From Roseovarius sp. M141 (GTDB taxonomy: Bacteria > Pseudomonadota > Alphaproteobacteria > Rhodobacterales > Rhodobacteraceae), in NCBI RefSeq assembly GCF_024355225.1, contig NZ_VCNH01000008.1, positions 3,038,001 to 3,102,000 on the forward strand: a stretch of 64,000 bases of DNA, read 5' to 3'. Below the pieces are notes generated by a model. It was not told where the DNA came from, made no database searches, and saw nothing but the letters and a program-made list of their open reading frames with translations. How positions within the stretch are numbered: the stretch's first letter is position 1; every line of letters begins with the position of its first letter. This document shows positions 16,425 to 24,481 of this stretch, in pieces. A program made the position numbers and the translations under genes.

Positions 16425-17735
16425 ATGGCGCTGAACCTTCTGCACAGCAACGACCGCGCCGGGCAATATCCCACCAGCTGGTACGCAGCCACGGCGAACG
16501 CCCTGCCGGAATTTGCACCGCTGACCGGCGAGGTGCGCGCCGATGTGGTCGTGATCGGCGCTGGTTACACCGGCCTGTCGGCCGCGCTGCATCTGGCCGA
16601 GGCGGGCATGGACGTTGCCCTGATCGAAGCGCAGCGCATAGGCTTTGGCGCGTCAGGGCGCAATGGCGGGCAATTGGGCAGTGGCCAGCGCATGGAGCAG
16701 ACCGGCCTAGAGCGGCTGGTGGGCGGTGCTGACGCCGTCAAGCTATGGGAACTGGCCGAGGACGCCAAAACCCTCGTCAAGTCATTGATCGAAAGACATG
16801 AAATCGATTGTTATCTGGCGCCCGGCGTGGCCCACGCCTGTTTCAGTGCCAAGGAGGCCGCGCACGAGCATACCTATGCGGACCATCTGGCAGATCGCTA
16901 TGGGTATGACCAGATTCAGAAACTGGACACGGAGCAAATGCATGCGCTTTGCCCCTCGCCCGCCTATCACGGCGGGGTGCTGGACATGGGCGCGGCGCAT
17001 CTACACCCGTTGCGCTATGCCTTGGGCCTTGCCCGCGCGGCAAAGAGGGCGGGCGTGCGCATCTACGAGCGCAGCGAAGTCACCGCGATCGACGAGGGCG
17101 CGCGCGCGGTCATTCATACCAAGGACGGTCGGATCAGCGCCGATCACGTCATCCTTGCCTGCAACGGCTATCTTGGCGAGCTGAACGGCAAGGTTGCCAG
17201 CCGGGTCATGCCGATCAACAATTTCATCGCCGCCACCAAACCCTTGGGCGACGAGGTGGCGCGCGTTCTGACACAGGATGTCGCCGTTGCGGATACGAAA
17301 TTCGTCGTGAATTATTTCCGCCTCAGCCACGACAAGCGGTTGCTGTTCGGCGGCGGCGAAAGCTATGGCTACCGCTTTCCGTCAGATATCGCGGCGCTGG
17401 TGCGCAAACCGATGGCGCAGATTTTTCCGCATCTGCGCGATGTGCAGATTGACTATGCTTGGGGCGGCACGCTGGCCATCACGATCCAGCGGATGCCCTA
17501 TGTTGCCCGGCTGGCGCCCAATATCCTCAGCGCGTCGGGCTATTCGGGCCACGGCGTCGGCACCGCGACCCATGCGGGGCAACTGATGGCAATGGCGGTG
17601 CGCGGTCAGGCGGACGGGTTCGACACCATGGCGCGGGTGCCGTGCACGCCGTTTCCGGGCGGATCGGCACTGCGCACACCGCTGCTTATGCTGGCAATGA
17701 CGTGGTATTCGCTGCGCGACCGGCTGGGCGTGTGA
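16425..17735 (+). CDS. FAD-dependent oxidoreductase, PuuB/DAO type
   Basis: A 436-residue protein with an N-terminal FAD-binding Rossmann fold (VVVIGAGYTGLSAALHLAEA, residues 41-60, with an acidic residue ending the second strand) and FGASGRNGGQLGSGQ typical of the DAO family. The C-terminal block GYSGHGVGTATHAGQ is also characteristic. PuuB-type enzymes oxidise gamma-glutamylated amines to the aldehyde with H2O2 release. It starts 4 bases after the ligase gene, completing the operon 14323-17735. The family includes many amine oxidases, so the substrate is open. Confidence 0.88.
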   Translation: MALNLLHSNDRAGQYPTSWYAATANALPEFAPLTGEVRADVVVIGAGYTGLSAALHLAEAGMDVALIEAQRIGFGASGRNGGQLGSGQRMEQTGLERLVGGADAVKLWELAEDAKTLVKSLIERHEIDCYLAPGVAHACFSAKEAAHEHTYADHLADRYGYDQIQKLDTEQMHALCPSPAYHGGVLDMGAAHLHPLRYALGLARAAKRAGVRIYERSEVTAIDEGARAVIHTKDGRISADHVILACNGYLGELNGKVASRVMPINNFIAATKPLGDEVARVLTQDVAVADTKFVVNYFRLSHDKRLLFGGGESYGYRFPSDIAALVRKPMAQIFPHLRDVQIDYAWGGTLAITIQRMPYVARLAPNILSASGYSGHGVGTATHAGQLMAMAVRGQADGFDTMARVPCTPFPGGSALRTPLLMLAMTWYSLRDRLGV

Positions 17736-17738
17736 ACC

Positions 17739-18056
17739 TCAGAAAATCGCGGCGACGTCATACATCACCGGCTCGAAACTGCGGCACAGGCCATGGATAT
17801 CGCGGTTGCGGCGGCGCATTTCATCCGAACGCAACATCGCCTGAAAATCCTCGCGACGTTTCCATTGCGAATAGTTGGCGATGCGCGTCTGCGCGTCGTT
17901 TATATGCAGGCCCGCCGCGATAAATCCGGGCTGAAGCGAGATGAATTTATCATAGGCATCCGTCAGCGCATCCAGAAGGTCCTGGGCGGTGCCGGGGGTC
18001 ATATCGAACGTTGTCAAAACGGTCTGATGCGGGCTGGGAAACTGAATCTGGGGCAT
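17739..18056 (-). CDS. Antibiotic biosynthesis monooxygenase (ABM) domain protein
   Basis: A 105-residue protein with an ABM-like ferredoxin fold: TVLTTFDMTPGTAQDLLDAL, QPGFIAAGLHIN and IANYSQWKRREDFQAML. Such small proteins include quinol monooxygenases and heme-degrading enzymes, and many have no known role. ATG 18056 is chosen because AAAGGAG lies 7 bases before it. It is convergent with the FAD oxidase, with only three bases between their stop codons. Confidence 0.82.
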   Translation of the reverse strand: MPQIQFPSPHQTVLTTFDMTPGTAQDLLDALTDAYDKFISLQPGFIAAGLHINDAQTRIANYSQWKRREDFQAMLRSDEMRRRNRDIHGLCRSFEPVMYDVAAIF

Positions 18057-18125
18057 GGACACTCTCCTTTGTGACATTTCAGCCTAGCACCGGGACGGGC
18101 TTGCGCAAAGCGGCAGAGCATTAAA

Positions 18126-18200
18126 GCGTTTCGCCTTAAACTTGAGGTACTCACTTAAGGCGAAACGCAGTGATTCAGGTTTTTCGCGAAACGCCTTAAC
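18126..18200. repeat. Palindromic GCGTTTCGCCTTAA repeat in a divergent promoter region
   Basis: A perfect 14-bp inverted repeat (18126-18139 with 18155-18168, loop 15) is followed by a further partial copy, CGAAACGCCTTAA, at about 18188-18200. It lies between the ABM gene and the secreted protein at 18234. It may be a regulatory site, an RNA hairpin or a dispersed repeat; a related palindrome is at 38206-38245. Confidence 0.5.
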
Positions 18201-18233
18201 CATTCATTTACCAAGTTTAACGATTGTAGAGCG

Positions 18234-18887
18234 ATGCGCCCGGCCCACGCCCTGCCCTTTGCCCTATGCTGTTTGCTGGCATGGCTCGCTGCCGGACCGG
18301 CGCGCGCGGGCGCGTGGCTGCGCGCTGAGGGCGACGGATTTTCCTCGTGGAGCATCAAGGTGCAGGACGGGGCCGACTCCAAGGGATACAGCACGCTTTA
18401 TGCCGAATACGGGCTGAACCCGGACCTGACCGGGGGGCTGGATATCGGCAGCGACGAGACGGGCGATTACAAGGCGCTGGCCTTTGTCCTGATGCCGATC
18501 CGCCGCGACACCCTGCATGTCGCGTTCCAACTGGCCGCCGGCGCCATTGCGAACGATCCGGCCCTACGGCCGGGCATTTCGGTCGGCCGGGGACTGCGCA
18601 TCGGCGGGCTGGATGGTTGGGCCAATGTCGACCTGCGCGCCCCCATCACGCCAGGCGACGTGGACCTGGCCATCGACGCGACGCTGGGCCTGACCGTCTG
18701 GGAGGGGACCAAGATGATTTGGCAACTGCAACAGGGTGGTGCACCACATGCGCCCGATTTTCTGCGCGCCACCGCATCGGTTGTCTGGCAGGTCTCGGCG
18801 GGCCGCCATATCGAGGTCGGCACAACAACCAGCCTGATAAATGCCGAGGATTTCGGTCTTCAGATCGGGATCTGGAAAACCTTCTGA
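18234..18887 (+). CDS. Exported hypothetical protein, possibly outer-membrane
   Basis: A 217-residue protein with a clear signal peptide (residues about 3-25, ending GPARAGAW). The mature part alternates polar and hydrophobic residues and has many glycines, for example YSTLYAEYGLNPDLTGGLDI and RHIEVGTTTSLI, ending in FGLQIGIWKTF. A C-terminal Phe after beta-like strands suggests an outer-membrane beta-barrel. I recognise no named family. No partner gene is evident. Confidence 0.65.
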   Translation: MRPAHALPFALCCLLAWLAAGPARAGAWLRAEGDGFSSWSIKVQDGADSKGYSTLYAEYGLNPDLTGGLDIGSDETGDYKALAFVLMPIRRDTLHVAFQLAAGAIANDPALRPGISVGRGLRIGGLDGWANVDLRAPITPGDVDLAIDATLGLTVWEGTKMIWQLQQGGAPHAPDFLRATASVVWQVSAGRHIEVGTTTSLINAEDFGLQIGIWKTF

Positions 18888-18971
18888 TCAAATCGCTGCT
18901 TGGTTTGTGCTTTCGCGCAGGTAGGTATATTGTTCAGGAAAAACGAAATGTCCCTTCGGAAAAGGTGAAAC

Positions 18972-20192
18972 ATGACCGCGAGCACCCTGCCCCCCAACAC
19001 ATACGACGCCGAACCCATCCCCGACGCCGCCCGCGCCGCGATCGACGCCATGCTGCAATCGGGGGATCTGTTTCGATACACTGCCCCCGAGGATTCGCCT
19101 GTCGCCCTGCTGGAACGTGAATTTGCGCACAGCTTGGGGTCGCGCTATGCGCTGGCGGTGTCCAGCTGCTCGGCCGCACTGTTCCTGTCGCTCAAGGCGC
19201 TGGACCTGCCACATGGCGCGCGCGTGCTGATCCCGGCCTTTACCTTTGCTGCGGTGCCATCGTCGATCATGCACGCAGATTGCGTGCCGGTTCTGTGCGA
19301 GGTCGGGGATAATTACCGCATCGACATGGCCGATTTCGAGGCGCGGCTGGACGGCGATATCAGCGCGGTCATCATCAGCCACATGCGCGGGCACACGTCC
19401 GACATGGACGCTATCATGGCGCTGTGCAATGCGCGGGATATCCCGGTGATCGAGGACGCCGCCCATTCGCTGGGCACCACATGGCATGGGCGCAACATCG
19501 GCACGATCGGGCGGATCGGGTGCTTTTCGTTTCAGTCCTACAAGCTGCTGAACGCAGGCGAAGGTGGGATCATGATTACCGACGACGCCGATCTGGTGGC
19601 GCGCGCAATCATCATGTCAGGCGCTTATGAGCATAACTGGGCCAAACATCTGGCCCACGGCGACAACGCGCTGAAGGACGCCTTCGGTCGCTGGCAAAAC
19701 AAGCTGCCGCTCTACAACCTACGCCTGAACAACCTGAGCGCGGCGATCATCCGCCCCCAACTGAACGAAATCCCGCGCCGCGTGCGTGATGGGCGCGCGG
19801 GGCACGACCACGTCGCCGCCTTGCTGGAGCAGAGCCCGTGGCTGAGCGTGCCTGCGCCGCTGGCGCCCGAAGAACGCGCGCCCGATTCGATCCAGTTCAA
19901 TCTGGTGGGCATGGACGAGGACGCGGCACGCGCCTTTGCGGATGCAGCCGCCCAGCGCGGGGTCAAGGTGCAGATCTTCGGGCAGAGCCGCGACAATGCG
20001 CGCGCCTTCTGGAACTGGCAGTTCATCCCCGGCGATGTGCCGGAATTGCCGAAAACGCGCGCCATGCTGGCGCGGGCCTGCGACACCCGCCTGCCCGCCC
20101 GCCTGACACGCGACCAGCAGGACGCAATCGCGGGTGCGATACTGGGTGCGGTGGAGGATGTGATGGGACAGGCGAAGGCCTATGGCACCTGA
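18972..20192 (+). CDS. DegT/DnrJ/EryC1/StrS family PLP aminotransferase
   Basis: A 406-residue fold-type I PLP enzyme. The cofactor lysine is Lys191 in FSFQSYKLLNAGEGG, and Asp162 in VIEDAAHSLG binds the pyridine nitrogen. The substrate-side motif AFTFAAVPSSI is present. Family members transaminate keto-sugars, and a few act on other cyclic substrates. No sugar or capsule genes surround it, so the substrate is unclear. Upstream GGAAAAGGTG supports ATG 18972. Confidence 0.9.
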   Translation: MTASTLPPNTYDAEPIPDAARAAIDAMLQSGDLFRYTAPEDSPVALLEREFAHSLGSRYALAVSSCSAALFLSLKALDLPHGARVLIPAFTFAAVPSSIMHADCVPVLCEVGDNYRIDMADFEARLDGDISAVIISHMRGHTSDMDAIMALCNARDIPVIEDAAHSLGTTWHGRNIGTIGRIGCFSFQSYKLLNAGEGGIMITDDADLVARAIIMSGAYEHNWAKHLAHGDNALKDAFGRWQNKLPLYNLRLNNLSAAIIRPQLNEIPRRVRDGRAGHDHVAALLEQSPWLSVPAPLAPEERAPDSIQFNLVGMDEDAARAFADAAAQRGVKVQIFGQSRDNARAFWNWQFIPGDVPELPKTRAMLARACDTRLPARLTRDQQDAIAGAILGAVEDVMGQAKAYGT

Positions 20193-20240
20193 CCGCGCTT
20201 GAAAATCGGCGGTCGCGCGCGGTGCGCCCGCCGGGATTTA

Positions 20241-20260
20241 GGTATTTCAACCAAGAAAAA
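20241..20260 (-). repeat. Degenerate copy of the dispersed 3'-end element
   Basis: On the reverse strand this reads TTTTTCTTGG then TTGAAATACC, close to the TTCTTCTTGC-TGAAAATATCC core seen elsewhere. It lies just downstream of the LysR gene, in the same relation to its gene as the better copies. Confidence 0.35.
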
Positions 20261-20274
20261 GCCGCGGCGGCACG

Positions 20275-21240
20275 TTACAGCACCGTCAGCGCGTCCTTTA
20301 GGAAGGGATAGCGCGCCAGTGCCGGGGTGACGATGGCCTCTTGCAGGATCGGCTTGAGCGCGGCGGCCACATCGGCGGGCATGGATTGCAAAATGTCCTT
20401 GCGCGCCGTCAGCGTGATGGTGCGCGTCAGCGGCTGAAACGGCAAAGGCAGCACGTCGATCTGATCGGCAAAGCGGCGCGCACGCATCAGTGCCAGTGGC
20501 GGCAGGATAGTCCAGCCACTGCCCTGCCCGACAAGGGCGAGGATGGCGTGATAGCTGTCCAGCTCGAACCGGTGGGGCAGCACGACATTCTGGCGCGCAA
20601 GATGTGACGTGATAAGTCGGCCCATGTAGTGGGCTTGAGTGTACTGCACCAGCGGCAGGCGGCGCAGTTGGCCGAGCATGTCAGCCCCCGCATCGATGAC
20701 ACCGCGCGGCGCAGCGACGACGAACCCCTCGCGCAGCAGCGGATGGGTTTCGGCCCATTCGGGCGCCGTGCCCAGCTGCGCGGCGACGATCACATCAAGG
20801 TTGCGCGCATCCAAGCGGTCCTGAAGCATATGGCTGGCGCCGGTTTCCAGCTGGAACCGACAGGAGATCAGGCGATCCGCCATATGGGTCAGCAGGCGGG
20901 GCGTGACGTCCGCCTCGAAATCCTCGATCATGCCGAGGCGGAAGAGAGTCAGGGTGGTGAGGTCCGACGCTGCCAGCTCGGCCCGGGCCTGCGCGGCCTC
21001 GTTCAGGATCGTCTGGGCGCGGCGATGCATGATCTCGCCCGCGCGGGTCAGGCGCAGAGGGCGCGCGCTGCGCTCCAGCAGGGGGGCGCCGACGGCGGTT
21101 TCCAGATTGCTGAGCTGCTGGCTGATCGTGGATGCGCAGGTGCCAAGGCGCCGAGCGGCAGCGGAAATCGAGCGTTCATCGGCCGCCGCCATGAACACCT
21201 CGATCCCCCATAGCGTGATCCGGCCGGGACTGCCCGCCAT
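20275..21240 (-). CDS. LysR family transcriptional regulator
   Basis: A 321-residue protein with the N-terminal winged HTH of LysR regulators (FMAAADERSISAAARRLG, then ASTISQQLSNLETAVGAPLL) and a substrate-binding effector domain. The target is not evident. It is convergent with the DegT gene and lies 6 bases downstream of phaR on the same strand, so it may be read through from phaR. It could therefore be linked to PHA metabolism, but it may equally have its own promoter. Confidence 0.88.
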   Translation of the reverse strand: MAGSPGRITLWGIEVFMAAADERSISAAARRLGTCASTISQQLSNLETAVGAPLLERSARPLRLTRAGEIMHRRAQTILNEAAQARAELAASDLTTLTLFRLGMIEDFEADVTPRLLTHMADRLISCRFQLETGASHMLQDRLDARNLDVIVAAQLGTAPEWAETHPLLREGFVVAAPRGVIDAGADMLGQLRRLPLVQYTQAHYMGRLITSHLARQNVVLPHRFELDSYHAILALVGQGSGWTILPPLALMRARRFADQIDVLPLPFQPLTRTITLTARKDILQSMPADVAAALKPILQEAIVTPALARYPFLKDALTVL

Positions 21241-21246
21241 GGCCGG

Positions 21247-21801
21247 TTACTTGCCCATGCGCGATAGCTGCTGCTGAAGGGCGGCCAGCTGCGCCTTGAT
21301 CTCATCGAGGTCGCGGTCAGGCGTCGGCTCGCGCGTGCTGGATGCGGGCGCCCCGCCGAGGCCGCCAAGCCCGCCGGTCATGGCCTTCATAAACGCCTCC
21401 TGCTGGATGCGCATAGCCTCCATGCCGGGCATCTTGGCCATCGGGGTGGCCTGCGTCATGTTCTCCAGCAGCTTTGATTGCCCGTCGCGCAGCATTTCGA
21501 AGCTGGCGGCGAGGAATTCGGGAACGACGCTGCCGGCCTGGGTTGTGTAGCTGCGCACCAGATCATTGAGCACGTTGATCGGCAGGACATTTTCGCCCCG
21601 GCTTTCGTGTTCAGCGATGATCTGAAGCAAGTATTGGCGTGTCAGGTCGTCGCCCGATTTCAGGTCGATGATCTGCACGTCGCGTCCGTCGCGGATGAAC
21701 TGGCTGATATCCTCAAGCGTGACGTAATCGGACGTTTCGGTATTGTAGAGGCGGCGGCTGGCGTAGCGTTTGATCAGCAGCGGCTTGTCAGTATCGGCCA
21801 A
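21247..21801 (-). CDS. phaR: Polyhydroxyalkanoate synthesis repressor PhaR
   Basis: A 184-residue protein with the PHA_gran_rgn N-terminal DNA-binding domain: LLIKRYASRRLYNTETSDYV and RDVQIIDLKSGDDLTR, followed by the PHB-binding part LLQIIAEHESRG. The C-terminus has a coiled-coil-like tail (DEIKAQLAALQQQLSRM). PhaR binds PHA granules and represses phasin genes and its own gene. The TTG at 21801 has GGGAGAG at good spacing and gives the family N-terminus; an ATG further up (21837) is less likely because it lies beyond a candidate operator. Confidence 0.9.
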   Translation of the reverse strand: MADTDKPLLIKRYASRRLYNTETSDYVTLEDISQFIRDGRDVQIIDLKSGDDLTRQYLLQIIAEHESRGENVLPINVLNDLVRSYTTQAGSVVPEFLAASFEMLRDGQSKLLENMTQATPMAKMPGMEAMRIQQEAFMKAMTGGLGGLGGAPASSTREPTPDRDLDEIKAQLAALQQQLSRMGK

Positions 21802-21820
21802 GGGCGGCTCTCCCAATAAA

Positions 21821-21837
21821 ATGCAGCGGTGCAGCAT
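21821..21837. promoter_or_regulatory. Candidate PhaR operator upstream of phaR
   Basis: The sequence ATGCAGCGGTGCAGCAT contains repeated TGCAGC units immediately upstream of the phaR start. The same TGC/GCAGCATTT theme recurs upstream of phaP and between phaC and phaZ. Known PhaR sites (Paracoccus) are TGC-rich, so autoregulation is plausible. Confidence 0.5.
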
Positions 21838-21860
21838 AGCCTAGTCGCTGCGCGTGCAAA

Positions 21861-21891
21861 AAGAAAGGGCGAGCCGCATAGCGGCCCGCCC
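21861..21891 (-). terminator. Intrinsic terminator of the phasin gene
   Basis: On the reverse strand an 11-bp stem with one wobble pair (21881-21891 with 21867-21877) and a 3-base loop is followed by TTTCTTTTT. It lies about 50 bases past the phaP stop. Confidence 0.85.
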
Positions 21892-21943
21892 GATTGATGT
21901 CGCGCCCTCAGGGAGGAGGGAAGAGCGCGATATCAGCTGCGAA

Positions 21944-22396
21944 TTACTTCGCAGCGTTGGTTGCCTTGGCGGCAGCCTTGGACATGTCGTCGGTCGCCTT
22001 CTTGACGGCCTGCGACGCGTCTTCCTGCAGGTCGCGGCCTGCCGACATCATCAGTTCGACGGTCTCGGTCTGGACCTTCTTGGCGATTTCAGCGAAAGCG
22101 GCCATGTTCTCGGCGGCGACTTCGGCGTTAGCCGAAGCGAAATCGCTGATTGCCTTGGCGTAGTCGGCCGGATCGGTCTTGGCTTTGGACATTTCGGCCA
22201 TCTTCTCGAGGGTCGATTTGGTCCATGCGTTCTGGATCTCGGCAGATTTCTCGGCGGCGCTCAGTGCAACGCTCGACAGTTTCTCGCCCAGTGCGGCCTG
22301 GTTCTTGAACGAATCTTCCATCGACTTGGTGTCGACGGGGAATGCGCCCATCATGTCTTTCATCATCGTGTTCATGTCTTGTGTCTTGTTAGCCAT
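21944..22396 (-). CDS. phaP: Phasin family protein
   Basis: A 150-residue helical, Ala/Lys-rich protein with the phasin_2 pattern: FKNQAALGEKLSSVALSAAE, NAWTKSTLEKMAEMSKAKTD, FASANAEVAAENMAAFAEIA. Phasins coat PHA granules and control their size. ATG 22396 has AAAGGAG 8 bases upstream. The upstream region carries several TGC-rich candidate PhaR operators, and the gene ends in its own terminator. It sits between phaR and phaC on one strand. Confidence 0.93.
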   Translation of the reverse strand: MANKTQDMNTMMKDMMGAFPVDTKSMEDSFKNQAALGEKLSSVALSAAEKSAEIQNAWTKSTLEKMAEMSKAKTDPADYAKAISDFASANAEVAAENMAAFAEIAKKVQTETVELMMSAGRDLQEDASQAVKKATDDMSKAAAKATNAAK

Positions 22397-22435
22397 GGTG
22401 TAGCTCCTTTGCTGGTGGCGGAAGGTGCTCCGCCT

Positions 22436-22507
22436 ATGCTGCGTCTGCAAACAATATGGATGCTGCATTGCGGCATTTCAAGGGTTTTTTCTGCACCGCA
22501 GCATTTT
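22436..22507. promoter_or_regulatory. Cluster of candidate PhaR operators upstream of phaP
   Basis: Three TGC-rich sites lie 40-110 bases before the phaP start: ATGCTGCGTCTGCAA (from 22436), TGCTGCATTGCGGCATTT (22461-22478) and CTGCACCGCAGCATTTT (22491-22507). The last two share the GCxGCATTT half found in the phaC-phaZ region. Confidence 0.6.
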
Positions 22508-22547
22508 ATTCGAAACTATCAGCCAAGGCGTTGACGATGCGTGATTT

Positions 22548-24362
22548 TCACCGCCCGGCGCGCTTGCGCACATAGTCCCCGGGCGCGTCAGCAAGGGCGG
22601 GATGGTCCGAATCACCGGGCTCGCGCGCGGGCACCTCATCGCCCGAACGAGGGCGCAGCCATGCCTCCCACCGCGGCCACCAGCTACCTTCGGTGAAGGT
22701 GGCGGCGTCCTTCCAGGTAGCGGCATCGCCGGACCAGTCGCCATTGGTATAGTGACCGTATTTCTTCTTGCTGGGCGGATTGACGATGCCGGCGATATGC
22801 CCCGACTGGGACACGATAAACGTCCGGTCCTTTGAGGCCACCTGTCGCATGCCACGATAGCAGTCCTTCCATGGCGCGATGTGGTCCGTCTCGCAGGTGA
22901 CGGCCACAAGCGGCACGTCGACATCGGACAGGCGCAGCGTTTCGCCCAGCAATTCAAACCCATCCCCGGCAAAGCGGTTCTGCTGGCACAAACCGCGCAG
23001 ATATTGCCGCGTCATCCGGCCCGGCAGGTTCGCCCCGTCACCGTTCCAATACAGCAGATCAAAAGCGGGGGGCGCCTCGCCCAGCATGTAACTGCGGATT
23101 GCAGGCGTGTAGATCAGATCGTTCGAGCGCAAGAAGCTCATCGTGCGGCCCAGGATAAACGCGCGCAGGATACCCTGCGCCTCGATCTCGGCCTCGATGC
23201 CGTCGACGAAATCATCCTGAAGAAAGGGCGTGAATTCGCCCTGATTGTCGAAATCGGTCAGCGCTGTGAAAAAGGTGGCGGAGTTGACCGATTTATCACC
23301 GCGTGCCTTCAGCAGCGCCAGCGTCAGCGCCAGCGTGGTGCCGGCGATGCAGTAGCCGACGGCGTTTACCTTGGCGGCGCCGGTGATCGCGCGGACCTCG
23401 CGGATGGCGGCAAGGTAGCCATCTTCGATATACTGCTCCATCCCGACATCGGCATGGCTGACATCCGGGTTGACCCATGAAACCACGAACAGCGTATAGC
23501 CCTGCTCGGTGATCCATTTGATCAGGCTGTTCTGTTCCTTGAGGTCGAGAATGTAGAATTTGTTGATCCAGGGGGGGAAGATGATCAACGGGATTTCGCG
23601 CACCTTCCCGGTTGTGGGCGCGTACTGAATCAGCTCCATCATGTCGTTGCGATAGACAACCTTGCCCGGAGTAGTGGCAATATTGCCACCCAGCTGAAAG
23701 GCGTTTTCGTCGGCAAGGCGCACGACCATTTCGCCATCATTCGCCTCAAGATCGGCAACGAGGTTTTCCAGCCCCTTGACCAGGCTTTCGCCCTCGGTCG
23801 CCACGGCCTTTTCCAGCGCGTCGGGGTTGGTGCCCAGAAAATTGGTTGGCGCCATCATATCGATGATCTGGCGCGAGAAGTAATCGAGCCGTTTTTTCTC
23901 GACCGGGTCCAGATCATCGACCTCGGCCACGGCATCGGCCACGGCCCGCGCGTTCAGCTCGTATTGCTCGCGGACGTAACGAAAAAAGGGGTTCGTGGAC
24001 CATAGCGGATTGGAAAACCGCTTGTCGCGGGGCGCCCCTTCCTCCTCTGCGGGGGGCGTACCGGTCAGCATCATCTGCTGGGCCTGCATGAACTGGCGCA
24101 CGGACTGCCCCCAATATTCCAGCTGATGTTCGTACAGCTTGGCGGGGTTCTCCAGCGCCTCGCTCCAGTAGGACGCGGCGGCCTTGGCAAACAGGTCCTG
24201 CGAGGGGGCATTCAGCGTGGGATTGGCCGGATTGCGATGTGACAATGCTGCGATCAGACGCTTCGAAAGCGTCTCGACAAGAGCCAGATTCGCTGTCATG
24301 CGGTCCAATGTTTCGCCCTGATTTTCGTCCGAGCTCTGCTGATTTGTTGCCATCTTGATCAT
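22548..24362 (-). CDS. phaC: Class I poly(3-hydroxyalkanoate) synthase PhaC
   Basis: A 604-residue protein of class I length. The lipase-like box is GYCIAG with nucleophile Cys338; Asp493 (ETDHIAPW) and His522 (SQSGHIAG) complete the triad. The N-terminal PhaC domain includes LWSTNPFFRYVREQY. It polymerises (R)-3-hydroxyacyl-CoA, mainly 3-hydroxybutyryl-CoA, into PHA. AGGGTGA precedes ATG 24362 (an in-frame ATG follows at 24353). It is divergent from phaZ; the shared spacer holds candidate PhaR sites. Confidence 0.96.
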   Translation of the reverse strand: MIKMATNQQSSDENQGETLDRMTANLALVETLSKRLIAALSHRNPANPTLNAPSQDLFAKAAASYWSEALENPAKLYEHQLEYWGQSVRQFMQAQQMMLTGTPPAEEEGAPRDKRFSNPLWSTNPFFRYVREQYELNARAVADAVAEVDDLDPVEKKRLDYFSRQIIDMMAPTNFLGTNPDALEKAVATEGESLVKGLENLVADLEANDGEMVVRLADENAFQLGGNIATTPGKVVYRNDMMELIQYAPTTGKVREIPLIIFPPWINKFYILDLKEQNSLIKWITEQGYTLFVVSWVNPDVSHADVGMEQYIEDGYLAAIREVRAITGAAKVNAVGYCIAGTTLALTLALLKARGDKSVNSATFFTALTDFDNQGEFTPFLQDDFVDGIEAEIEAQGILRAFILGRTMSFLRSNDLIYTPAIRSYMLGEAPPAFDLLYWNGDGANLPGRMTRQYLRGLCQQNRFAGDGFELLGETLRLSDVDVPLVAVTCETDHIAPWKDCYRGMRQVASKDRTFIVSQSGHIAGIVNPPSKKKYGHYTNGDWSGDAATWKDAATFTEGSWWPRWEAWLRPRSGDEVPAREPGDSDHPALADAPGDYVRKRAGR

Positions 24363-24376
24363 TTCACCCTAAGTTT

Positions 24377-24405
24377 CTGCTACGCAGCATTTCGTCGCAG
24401 CATTT
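24377..24405. promoter_or_regulatory. Candidate PhaR sites between phaC and phaZ
   Basis: CTGCTACGCAGCATTT (24377-24392) has the CTGC-N3-GCAG form and is followed by a second GCAGCATTT (24397-24405), as a 13-base direct repeat GCAGCATTTCGTC. The position in a divergent promoter region fits control of both genes. Confidence 0.55.
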
Positions 24406-24481
24406 CGTCGCCACGTCTCGGCCAGGTCGGCCAAGCGCCCGCGGCACACAATAATAGGGCTAACCGCCCTGAAGGAGTCTC

